DNA of 52,558 bases, from contig JAUWQL010000006.1 of NCBI GenBank assembly GCA_030611105.1, positions 1 to 52,558 of the forward strand, in the 5' to 3' direction. This DNA comes from Bacteroidales bacterium (GTDB taxonomy: Bacteria; Bacteroidota; Bacteroidia; Bacteroidales; UBA12077). Numbering within the stretch: position 1 is the stretch's first letter; the number at the start of each line of letters is the position of its first letter. Under the pieces are notes generated by a model. That model searched no databases. It had not been told where the DNA came from and saw nothing but the letters and a program-made list of their open reading frames with translations. Both the position numbers and the translations under genes were made by a program. Below, one piece after another: positions 29,066 to 37,736 of this stretch.

Positions 29066-32000
29066 TTATTTCCCTTTAAGTTTATTGATGAAATTCGGAA
29101 TTCTCTTTGACCAATATGAAATATCTATTGATAAGATTTTTCCTATGAAAAATGCTACGATTGGCCAACAAAAAGCACGCAAAACCCATAGATAAGAACT
29201 TGTAGACCCTGAAGCATCATCAGAATTAATAGCAAAATTTATTTGTACAACAAAGAACATAAAAAGTGCAAATAATAATACATCAATAATAAGCTGCCAT
29301 TTGCCAGAATAAATGAATGTTATTTTATTTCTAAATAATTTTCCCCTCTTTAATTTATTGTAAAGAATATCAAATCTTTTATCTGGAATGATAATATTAT
29401 AAATGATTCCTTTCTTTTTTTCATATTGTAAATTTCCTTTCTTTTCAAAATTGTTAAAAGCATCTGTAAAAGGATTATTATTAATCAAAGAAATAGGAAT
29501 CTCATTTTTTTTGCCAAACAGATTTTTAAGTTCAAATTTTTTATAAATCTTATAGTATTTATTTTGTCTTCGTTTTATTCCATGTTTCTTTTGAATCTTT
29601 CTCAAAAGAAACAGGAGAGACAATATTTTTGTCTTATCATTTTGTAATTCATTATTTAAATTGGCAGGACATCTATAATGATTTAATAAGGAATCATTAA
29701 TAAGTGAAATATAGTTGTATATAGCCTCTTCAACAGGGGGATTTTGATTCATAAATAAATCAATTAACATTTCATCTTTTCTTGACCTAGTTCTTTGAAT
29801 AACTATTTGATTATCTTCTCTTGAAAAATCAAAATAAACCAATAAGCATAGAATGCTAATTTCTTTTAAGGAATAATTAATGGAATTATTAAAAATACTA
29901 TTTCCCGGAACGTTATAAACTTTGATTAAATGATTGATATTTCTTATTTCAGATTTGGAAATATTCGTAGTTACGCCTTCACAAGCAATGTTATCAATAT
30001 TTTCCGTTAAGGGAGCTATTTCCTTATTAGAAATTAAAATAGACTTAAATAAACAATGAATTTCCAAACAATATACTGTAAACGTATTTAGCAAGAGAAA
30101 GTAATTTAAATAAAATCTCTCGCTATAATTTTCAAGTAATTTATTAATATTTGAATTAAAGTTCAGAATATTTTCTGATAATTTACACAAACCATAAGGG
30201 TATGCTTTATTGAGAAAAATTTCATTCTTAAAATTAATGTTTGAAAAATCTATTTTGCCATATGTTAAAGCAAAATCACTATACAATTCAATAAGACCAC
30301 TAGTAATTCCCTTCCAATTAATAAACTGTTCACAATTTTTAAAAATATCTATTTTTAATTTTTCACTGAAAAACAAATAAGAAATAGAAACTTCATCATC
30401 AACATTTTCTATTCGTATTAAATCTATTAGATAACTAACTTTTTCAATTCTAATATTCCTATTCTGTATTCTTTTAATTAGATAATAAACAAATAATTGA
30501 ATACCTGTTTTGGGATTTTTATTAGAATCAATATACTTATCAAATTCCGTTTTCGTCTTGAATAATATATTAAATATCAAAGAATATATAAGCTTTAATA
30601 TATTTTCAGAATTATTACTATCAATTATTTCATTATCACAATTATATTGATTTAGAACATCTTTTCCTTTTTTAGTAAAAAGCACATCAAATGTTTCTTT
30701 ATTTATTATTGCATTACCAATAATGATAGGAATTCTACCTGTAATCCTATGATAAATTAAAGATTTCTGATATAAAACATTAATCAGTTTTAAGAAATTA
30801 AAACAATCATGATTATTTTCTAAGGAAAATAAAATTTCAGATATGTTAATGTAAGATTCAGGAATGCTAGAATTTAGTCTTACTTCCTTAAGAGTACTAT
30901 TATATTCAACGCTTGTGTCAGGTATAATTAACTTTTCATTAAGTTTACTAATATTCCTAATAATTTCTTGATGGTTTGTTGAATCTGTAAAAGGTAAGAC
31001 TTCTCTATAGTTATTATTATTTTCAACTGAACAATAGTAGGAACATTCGTTATATTGCTCAATTCGATTATAGCCATCATCTTCAATAGAAACTAAACTT
31101 CCAAAAGAGTCCTCTATTCTGCTAACAACCATTTTTATTGCATCCTTAATTTCAGTTTGCTGATCTTCATAGAGAATTATCAAATTTTCTAATTCCCTTA
31201 TATTTGAGTTTTTATATTTTTCAAAGATCTTTCTGCCAAATAAATTAACAATGAAATCATCATATTTTGGTTTCTCATCTTCAATAAATCTTATTAATGT
31301 ACTTAATAGTTGTTTCTGTCCAACTATAAGAGACAAAATCTTACAGCATTCACTGTGAATTAGACAAACATTATTACTTAATATTCTTTTGAAAAGATTA
31401 TTATCAATCTCTCTAAAAGTACTAACATGCTCAATTCCTGAAAGAAATGCCTTTTTAATTAAGTAATTTGTATTTAGCTTAAACCCTTTATCAATTTCAT
31501 TTTGAATCTGAGTTTCTAACTTGAAATAATCAACAGACAATAATAATTTGCATGAAAGAAATGTAGATTCAATATTATTTACTTTTTCAACTACATTTTT
31601 CTCTATGTCAAATATTTTAACTTCTGGAATTGTAAAGTTTATTCTCAATAAAACACCATAAAGAAAGGGATCTTCTGTAGAAATCGATTCTGCTAATATT
31701 TTCTTTAGAGATTCGAGATGTGCCTTCTTTTCATTTATATATTTTTCATATACTGCAATCAGAAAATATGTTTTATTTACAGAATCATCAAGTAATTGAA
31801 AGAAAGAATAATAGTCTTTATTCAGATCGGTATATATTTGAATAAGCCTTGGGAAAATATTTTTAATTTTTTTGGGGAAAAATTCACCTTTCCTTGCAAG
31901 TTCTTCTACAATATCAATAATTATCTCCTTTTGTCGAGGCTCGATATGAGGTGTTGTACCAAAGTAAATTAATGTAGGGATTTCTTTATTCTTATCATTT

Positions 32001-34129
32001 GCATCATAAGCTCTTTCAATTATAGTTTCATAAAATTCGCTAATAATTTGTTCATTCAGGTTTGGAAGAAATTTATGATCTTCAAATATTCCGTATCTAA
32101 CGGCGTTAATTTTATCTTGAAGTATGGATTCATCAACTGATTCTGTGATTACAGCTTTCTTACTTTCATCATCAGACAATTTAAGTCCTATATTATTAAG
32201 ACGATTTACAATCCATTCTTTTACTTTTGTTGCTTTCTCGAAACTATCAAATAAAACAAAAAAATCATCAACATATCTGAAATAGCCATCAGATAGTTCT
32301 TTTAATTCTTTATCAAATTCATTTAAATATACATTTGCTAAAGGTCGAGCGTATGCAGGACCCTGCGGTAGACCTAATTCATTACTTTCATCAAAAGAAT
32401 AAGAGTTTATTATTTTTTCCAGTAATTCTAAAACATATTGATTTCCAATTATTGACCTTAACTGGCTAACCAGAATATCCTTTCTAATATTATCGTAATA
32501 TCCCTTAATGTCACAACATATGTAGTATTTTATATCAGGATCTCGAAGTTTACTTAGGACTGTATTTCTAAATGAAGGGTATTTTTCTCGCCAATCCTCA
32601 AAGATATTATATGATTTCCTGTTGGTGTAGTTTTGTCTATACCCATATGAGTTTTCTTGAAAATTACTTTCTAGAATTTCTCCAATTATATTGAAAATAG
32701 ATTGTGCTATAATTTGATCAAATACTGAAGAATAAGCCATTGTCCGTTTGACCATTTTGCCATCACTTTCAATTTTTTTTGGAATACCAACTTTCTCATA
32801 ATGAATAATAGGAATATCAACCTTGTTTTTTATCATTAATGAAGTTAGCTGTATATTAATATCAAAATCTTTTTCAAAGAAATTGAAGTCAAATTCATCA
32901 TAGAAAAGAGCATCTTCATTTTTATGATATTCCTTGAGTCTGTAATAGGCAAGTCGAATATTTTCAAATGAGCATATTTTCTCTAAAAGATTTTCTGATA
33001 AAGACTCATTAATATTTAAGCTAATTGCAACTTGAGAATGTAATGGTGTTGTATTGCGCAAAGATTCATCTTCGCATCTTTTTTTAAACTCAGGTTTGCA
33101 ATATTCTTTACAAATACCACTATTAATTAAAGTTCTGCAATTAGCAGGTTGAAGTTTCCCAATTAATTTTAATTCTTTTTCAGCTACCTGGTAGGAATAT
33201 TTGTTCCCTAAAGAAGTCTTAATAAGAAAATGAATATAATCTCTTGAGTCTTTTAGAGATAACAATGTATTTGACAAATTAGTTAATTCAATATGCGTTA
33301 ATGCATTTTTTTTAATTGCTTTATCTTTAAGAGCGTTTATAGCACTACAGTTATTGAATAGTTTATCAATGTCATTTTTGTAAATCTTTCTTCTTCTAGG
33401 TTCGTATTCTTCTTTTATAAAAATATTTGTTTCGTATTTTAGAATTTTTTTGTACTGATTTACAATTTCAAAAACTTTTTCTGATTTAATCTTGACTACA
33501 GAATCGAGATGCTTTAAATTATCATTTAGATCATTTATTATCTCTATCTCTCCTTCAATCAAAGTGAAGAATTTGCTTCTATTATTATATTTTTTATGTT
33601 CACCTAATGGTAGCTTAATTAGGTTTCCGTATTTTCTTTTTTCATTTAATGTAGGCTGTTTTGGAAAGAATTCAAATGAAAAGTCTTTCAATTTATTTTT
33701 TAAGATTTCATTTATGAATAAAGCATCATGACCTTCAATTGGTTTTTCAAAAAATACCCAAATATGATAACCTCTACCTCCACTGTCTTCATAAAGTATA
33801 TTTTCTGGTTTGAAAAATTCTTTTTCAAGAATATTTTGAAACTTCAATAACTGATCTTTAAGGTATTCAAATTTTATGCTAGAATCAGCGAAATTAACCT
33901 GAGACAATTCAATTTTTTCAATGTCTATGTCAATGCAAATGAAATTACACTTGCTTAATTTTGTTAAAACATATACACCAAAAGTCTTTATCCCTTCGAT
34001 ATGTTTGGTTAGGACGTTTTCGTTTAGTTTCTGTTTTATTGGATAATAGTAATTTGTGCCTTGAACAGCAATAAATTCTTCTCTACCCTTAAAATAATCA
34101 AGGTATGTGTTTAATTCATTTTCAATCAT
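29066..34129 (-). CDS. TOTE-type archaeo-eukaryotic primase / reverse transcriptase fusion with long helical C-terminal region and two terminal TM helices
   Basis: 1687 aa; primase region KTFGVYVLTKLSKCNFICIDIDIE and YEDSGGRGYHIWVFFEKP; Cys cluster CRTLINSGICKEYCKPEFKKRC; RT motifs YICCDIKGYYDNI, GLPQGPAYARPLANVYL, FRYVDDFFVLF; C-terminal WQLIIDVLLFALFMFFVVQI and WVLRAFCWPIVAFFIGKIL. Confidence 0.93.
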   Translation of the reverse strand: MIENELNTYLDYFKGREEFIAVQGTNYYYPIKQKLNENVLTKHIEGIKTFGVYVLTKLSKCNFICIDIDIEKIELSQVNFADSSIKFEYLKDQLLKFQNILEKEFFKPENILYEDSGGRGYHIWVFFEKPIEGHDALFINEILKNKLKDFSFEFFPKQPTLNEKRKYGNLIKLPLGEHKKYNNRSKFFTLIEGEIEIINDLNDNLKHLDSVVKIKSEKVFEIVNQYKKILKYETNIFIKEEYEPRRRKIYKNDIDKLFNNCSAINALKDKAIKKNALTHIELTNLSNTLLSLKDSRDYIHFLIKTSLGNKYSYQVAEKELKLIGKLQPANCRTLINSGICKEYCKPEFKKRCEDESLRNTTPLHSQVAISLNINESLSENLLEKICSFENIRLAYYRLKEYHKNEDALFYDEFDFNFFEKDFDINIQLTSLMIKNKVDIPIIHYEKVGIPKKIESDGKMVKRTMAYSSVFDQIIAQSIFNIIGEILESNFQENSYGYRQNYTNRKSYNIFEDWREKYPSFRNTVLSKLRDPDIKYYICCDIKGYYDNIRKDILVSQLRSIIGNQYVLELLEKIINSYSFDESNELGLPQGPAYARPLANVYLNEFDKELKELSDGYFRYVDDFFVLFDSFEKATKVKEWIVNRLNNIGLKLSDDESKKAVITESVDESILQDKINAVRYGIFEDHKFLPNLNEQIISEFYETIIERAYDANDKNKEIPTLIYFGTTPHIEPRQKEIIIDIVEELARKGEFFPKKIKNIFPRLIQIYTDLNKDYYSFFQLLDDSVNKTYFLIAVYEKYINEKKAHLESLKKILAESISTEDPFLYGVLLRINFTIPEVKIFDIEKNVVEKVNNIESTFLSCKLLLSVDYFKLETQIQNEIDKGFKLNTNYLIKKAFLSGIEHVSTFREIDNNLFKRILSNNVCLIHSECCKILSLIVGQKQLLSTLIRFIEDEKPKYDDFIVNLFGRKIFEKYKNSNIRELENLIILYEDQQTEIKDAIKMVVSRIEDSFGSLVSIEDDGYNRIEQYNECSYYCSVENNNNYREVLPFTDSTNHQEIIRNISKLNEKLIIPDTSVEYNSTLKEVRLNSSIPESYINISEILFSLENNHDCFNFLKLINVLYQKSLIYHRITGRIPIIIGNAIINKETFDVLFTKKGKDVLNQYNCDNEIIDSNNSENILKLIYSLIFNILFKTKTEFDKYIDSNKNPKTGIQLFVYYLIKRIQNRNIRIEKVSYLIDLIRIENVDDEVSISYLFFSEKLKIDIFKNCEQFINWKGITSGLIELYSDFALTYGKIDFSNINFKNEIFLNKAYPYGLCKLSENILNFNSNINKLLENYSERFYLNYFLLLNTFTVYCLEIHCLFKSILISNKEIAPLTENIDNIACEGVTTNISKSEIRNINHLIKVYNVPGNSIFNNSINYSLKEISILCLLVYFDFSREDNQIVIQRTRSRKDEMLIDLFMNQNPPVEEAIYNYISLINDSLLNHYRCPANLNNELQNDKTKILSLLFLLRKIQKKHGIKRRQNKYYKIYKKFELKNLFGKKNEIPISLINNNPFTDAFNNFEKKGNLQYEKKKGIIYNIIIPDKRFDILYNKLKRGKLFRNKITFIYSGKWQLIIDVLLFALFMFFVVQINFAINSDDASGSTSSYLWVLRAFCWPIVAFFIGKILSIDISYWSKRIPNFINKLKGK

Positions 34130-34331
34130 TATCTCATAATATATTTATCTATAATTATTATCTTACTATTTTGTAAGCTCTCTTATAATTTAACAGTGAA
34201 ATTAATTCCTTTAGTAATCAAGTCTGGCAATATTTTTTTTACTAAACCTTAAAGGACATTTATTTTTTCACCAATTTATCTTCCAGCGAATCAATAATTT
34301 TCGGTCCGTTATCGATAAACCCCTGCTGGCT

Positions 34332-34346
34332 CGGACATCTTGTCCG
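34332..34346. repeat. short perfect hairpin upstream of the primase-RT gene
   Basis: CGGACA-TCT-TGTCCG. Confidence 0.55.
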
Positions 34347-34395
34347 TCCATTTATTATTGTTACTAAACACGGATAATATATTCGCCAGAGCTCT

Positions 34396-34599
34396 CTACT
34401 GATTAGAACCAAATCCATTTTCACTTTCCCATTGCAAAGCCGCTTCTCTTGTAGTTCTAATTCCTACCTGATAAATATGTCCGCGTGGCCACTTTAGTTT
34501 ATGCTCAGCTTCTCTTCGGTTGAGATCATTTGTAATACCTGCATGTACAATTTTATTTCCAACTTTAAAATAATACTTATAAGTGTCTCTAATTGCCAT
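34396..34599 (-). CDS. small GIY-YIG-like protein
   Basis: 67 aa; KYYFKVGNKIVHAGITNDLNRREAEHKLKWPRGHIYQVG resembles a minimal GIY-YIG domain. Confidence 0.65.
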   Translation of the reverse strand: MAIRDTYKYYFKVGNKIVHAGITNDLNRREAEHKLKWPRGHIYQVGIRTTREAALQWESENGFGSNQ

Positions 34600-34713
34600 A
34601 ATCTTTAATTTTTTGGTTAGTACTATTTTATTTAAAAACTATATTCCCATTTTGCGTTATTGCCTTTGTTGTTCTCTGTTTTTGTGTATTTAGTTAAATT
34701 ATTAATTAGTCAA

Positions 34714-35427
34714 CTAAGCCTTTTTTAATCTTAAAAACTTTAATGAACTATTTTTAAATTCAATGACATATTCTATTGTTCTACCTTTAAGCAACCACGA
34801 TATTGCAAAAGCCACAACCATTACCGTTTCGAGAATAAATACATCGTAAACGGTAATATAGCCCTTTCCACCAGATAACCTAATACCAAATTCAATCACT
34901 AATAGTAACATTGAAAACCAAATAGTATATCCACAGAACTTATACATAAAGTGGTACTTTTTATCTGTCCCTCTTGTAAAATTAAATATCGACATATATC
35001 CCATAGCAATAAAAAATATTGCTGCACTAATAAGATGCAAAATATTAATATTTTCAATGTCATGACCGAATAAACAATATTTTCCTGAGATACATACATT
35101 ACAAATCTTAAGAGCCGTATCTGCGCAGGCAGTTGGGACAAGCACAACAATTAATATCGCAAAACCACCCACATGAGTTATAAAGTTGTCGCTAAATCCT
35201 TTTTCTTTTTCTTTTGGTTTATAGCCTTCATACGATATAAGAAATAAACCAAATGCAGCAAGAATAGCAATAAAAAATACTGCTGATCTGGTATAATAAT
35301 AAAGACTAATAGATGGCAAAAAACCGCAATAAAAAATTACTATTAGAAAAGGGAGCAACAAACCAAGAATTCCAATTAATTTTCTAATCCTGCTATAGGA
35401 GTTAAAAATATCTGTATTGTCTTTCAT
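34714..35427 (-). CDS. hypothetical multi-pass membrane protein
   Basis: 237 aa, about six hydrophobic segments; no confident family. Confidence 0.7.
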   Translation of the reverse strand: MKDNTDIFNSYSRIRKLIGILGLLLPFLIVIFYCGFLPSISLYYYTRSAVFFIAILAAFGLFLISYEGYKPKEKEKGFSDNFITHVGGFAILIVVLVPTACADTALKICNVCISGKYCLFGHDIENINILHLISAAIFFIAMGYMSIFNFTRGTDKKYHFMYKFCGYTIWFSMLLLVIEFGIRLSGGKGYITVYDVFILETVMVVAFAISWLLKGRTIEYVIEFKNSSLKFLRLKKA

Positions 35428-35438
35428 AATAAATAATT

Positions 35439-35855
35439 TTAGGTTATTGTTATTTTAAAACTATATTTCCATTTTGCTTTATTGCCTTTGTAGCGTCCTC
35501 CATTTTCTGTAACAGTTACTTCAATAGTAAAAGAATATTCACTACTTAAATCAATTTTATTCAGGTCAATTAATCGGGAGTTTTTGCCGAAATCAGGGTA
35601 TTTCTCGTCGTATTCGCAACAAATTACTTTAATAAATAATGTGTCGGTTTCAGTACGCTTCAGGTTTAAGTTCTTATATTCTGAAAGTGGTATATTATTT
35701 ACTGTAACGTCATGCGACCATTCATTACCAACATGATTATTATAAACATTTGAGATAGAATCAAGCTGTACTTCCAGTGTTTCCTGTGAATAGGAGATTA
35801 GTGAAGTACTAATCAAAACAAAAATTAAAGGTATTTTTTTTAAAAACTCATACAT
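35439..35855 (-). CDS. hypothetical secreted protein
   Basis: 138 aa with signal peptide; no recognised family. Confidence 0.6.
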   Translation of the reverse strand: MYEFLKKIPLIFVLISTSLISYSQETLEVQLDSISNVYNNHVGNEWSHDVTVNNIPLSEYKNLNLKRTETDTLFIKVICCEYDEKYPDFGKNSRLIDLNKIDLSSEYSFTIEVTVTENGGRYKGNKAKWKYSFKITIT

Positions 35856-35909
35856 TATATTAATTTAAAATTAATACTCCTTTTCGAGTTCCAAAATGTA
35901 CGTTCTTAA

Positions 35910-35924
35910 CCTGCCTTCGGCAGG
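35910..35924. repeat. GGCAGG-family palindromic repeat
   Basis: CCTGCC-TTC-GGCAGG. Confidence 0.65.
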
Positions 35925-36106
35925 CAGGGGTAAGTTTCGACAAATTACAAAATATATTTTAAAAATGCAAAATATTGTATTTCGATCTTTTATGAAACAT
36001 ACATAGAAAGCACCGGCCTGGTTTACTTCCAAATTGTTGTTTATTTAATTTTAGTGCTATATAAAAATTAATCTTTATATTGCCCTTTGAACTAAAACTA
36101 TAAATT

Positions 36107-36976
36107 ATGGATAAGGTTTCAACAATCATTTTGGCTGCTTCTCTTATAATCATTATGTTGGGAATGGGATTATCGTTAGTTATTGACGATTTTAAAAGGA
36201 TATTAGTATACCCAAAAGCAATATTGGTTGGTTTAACTAATCAGTTAATAATTTTACCGTTAATAGGATTTTCTATTGCATTAATATTTCCGTTAAAGCC
36301 TGAAATTGCAATAGGAATTATGATTTTAGCTGCTTGTCCGGGCGGACCAACATCAAATTTAATAACACATTTGGCAAAGGGAGATTTGGCCTTGTCTGTT
36401 TCTCTAACGGCATTAAGTAGTTTTATTACCATATTAACTATTCCATTTATTGTAAATTTTGCCTTGATCCAATTTTTAGATGAAGAACAAATGGTAAGGT
36501 TGGATATAGTTGAAACTATTATCCAGATTTTTATAATCATAGTTATTCCGGTAAGTATTGGTATGCTTATAAGAAAATATAAAGAAGGGTTCGCTTTAAA
36601 GATGGCTAAGCCTGTGCGCAAAGCATCCGGAATTATTATAGCTTTAATTATAATAGGTATAGTTATTAAAGAAAAAGAAAACCTTATTCCTTATTTTCGA
36701 CAAGCAGGATTGGTGGCATTGATATTAAATGTTGCTACTATGCTGGTTGGCTATTTTTCTGCGAGATTATTTAAAATTATAGATAAAAGAGCTGTATCTA
36801 TTTCTATTGAATCGGGAATTCAAAATGGAACTTTAGCTATAACTATTGCGGTGGTTTTACTTGGGAATAGTGAATTTGCAATTACCCCTGCTATATATAG
36901 TTTATTAATGTTTTTTACCGGTGGTATTGCTATTTATTTTGGGATTAAAAGAAGTAAAGCAAAAAGTGGTACTTAA
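36107..36976 (+). CDS. bile acid:sodium symporter (BASS) family protein
   Basis: 289 aa multi-TM; ILAACPGGPTSNLITHLAKGDLALSVSLTALSS. Confidence 0.92.
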   Translation: MDKVSTIILAASLIIIMLGMGLSLVIDDFKRILVYPKAILVGLTNQLIILPLIGFSIALIFPLKPEIAIGIMILAACPGGPTSNLITHLAKGDLALSVSLTALSSFITILTIPFIVNFALIQFLDEEQMVRLDIVETIIQIFIIIVIPVSIGMLIRKYKEGFALKMAKPVRKASGIIIALIIIGIVIKEKENLIPYFRQAGLVALILNVATMLVGYFSARLFKIIDKRAVSISIESGIQNGTLAITIAVVLLGNSEFAITPAIYSLLMFFTGGIAIYFGIKRSKAKSGT

Positions 36977-36990
36977 AAAAGACAAAAGAG

Positions 36991-37010
36991 ATTCCCGCCT
37001 GCGCGGGAAT
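36991..37010. repeat. small inverted repeat ATTCCCGC-CTGC-GCGGGAAT
   Basis: Perfect 8-bp stem, 4-nt loop. Confidence 0.75.
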
Positions 37011-37142
37011 GACAATAAAACAATTATAAAAACTAAAAAATAATGTGAAGAATATTTTTTATTTATCCTGAACCCTAAACTTTTAGACATGAGATTTTGA
37101 TTTTAGTCTTGTGTCTCACATCTTATATCTTGATTCTATTAT

Positions 37143-37667
37143 TTATTTTTCCTGATACTCTTGAAGTATTTCTTTTACTCCTTCGGGCGATACTCTGCCA
37201 TAGGTTTTATCGCCAACCAATACTACCGGAGCTAATCCGCAAGCACCAACACAACGTAAACAGTTTAACGAGTATTTACCATCGTCGGTAGTTTCGCCCA
37301 CTTCAAGATTTAACTGGCGTTTAAATTCCTGTAAAACATTATCGGCACCACGAACATAGCATGCTGTACCTGTACAAATCGAAATTGGGAATCTACCTTT
37401 TGGCAACATGGTAAAAAACGAATAAAATGTTACTACACCATAAACCTTCGCCACTGCAACATCTAACTCTTGTGCAACAATTTCCTGTATTTCAGCAGGC
37501 AGATATCCGAAATGCTCTTGTGTTTTATGTAATACATTAATTAGTTCGCCCGATTTATTATCAAAAGACTTACAAATTTCTTGTATCTTAATTAAGTCTT
37601 TTTCTTTTATTTTAACTTTTATATCAGACATTGATTTTTCCTCCATTTTTTCAGGAACTGTTTGCAC
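37143..37667 (-). CDS. hydC: NuoE-like [2Fe-2S] subunit of NADH-dependent [FeFe] hydrogenase
   Basis: 174 aa; CTGTACYVRGADNVLQEF...SLNCLRCVGACGLAPVVLV. Confidence 0.9.
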   Translation of the reverse strand: MQTVPEKMEEKSMSDIKVKIKEKDLIKIQEICKSFDNKSGELINVLHKTQEHFGYLPAEIQEIVAQELDVAVAKVYGVVTFYSFFTMLPKGRFPISICTGTACYVRGADNVLQEFKRQLNLEVGETTDDGKYSLNCLRCVGACGLAPVVLVGDKTYGRVSPEGVKEILQEYQEK

Positions 37668-37736
37668 TTTAAAATTTGGCGGTTCGTTCCTTTATTGTAT
37701 TGTTTTATCTCAATATTTGTGAGTCAAGACTCTTGA

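Noticed and set aside
29066-34129. RT considered as retron, group II intron maturase or DGR
   Set aside because: No recognisable msr/msd, no maturase/endonuclease domain or intron domain V seen, no template/variable repeat pair noticed; primase and helical regions fit a UG/Abi-like defence RT better. Repeat search was by eye only.
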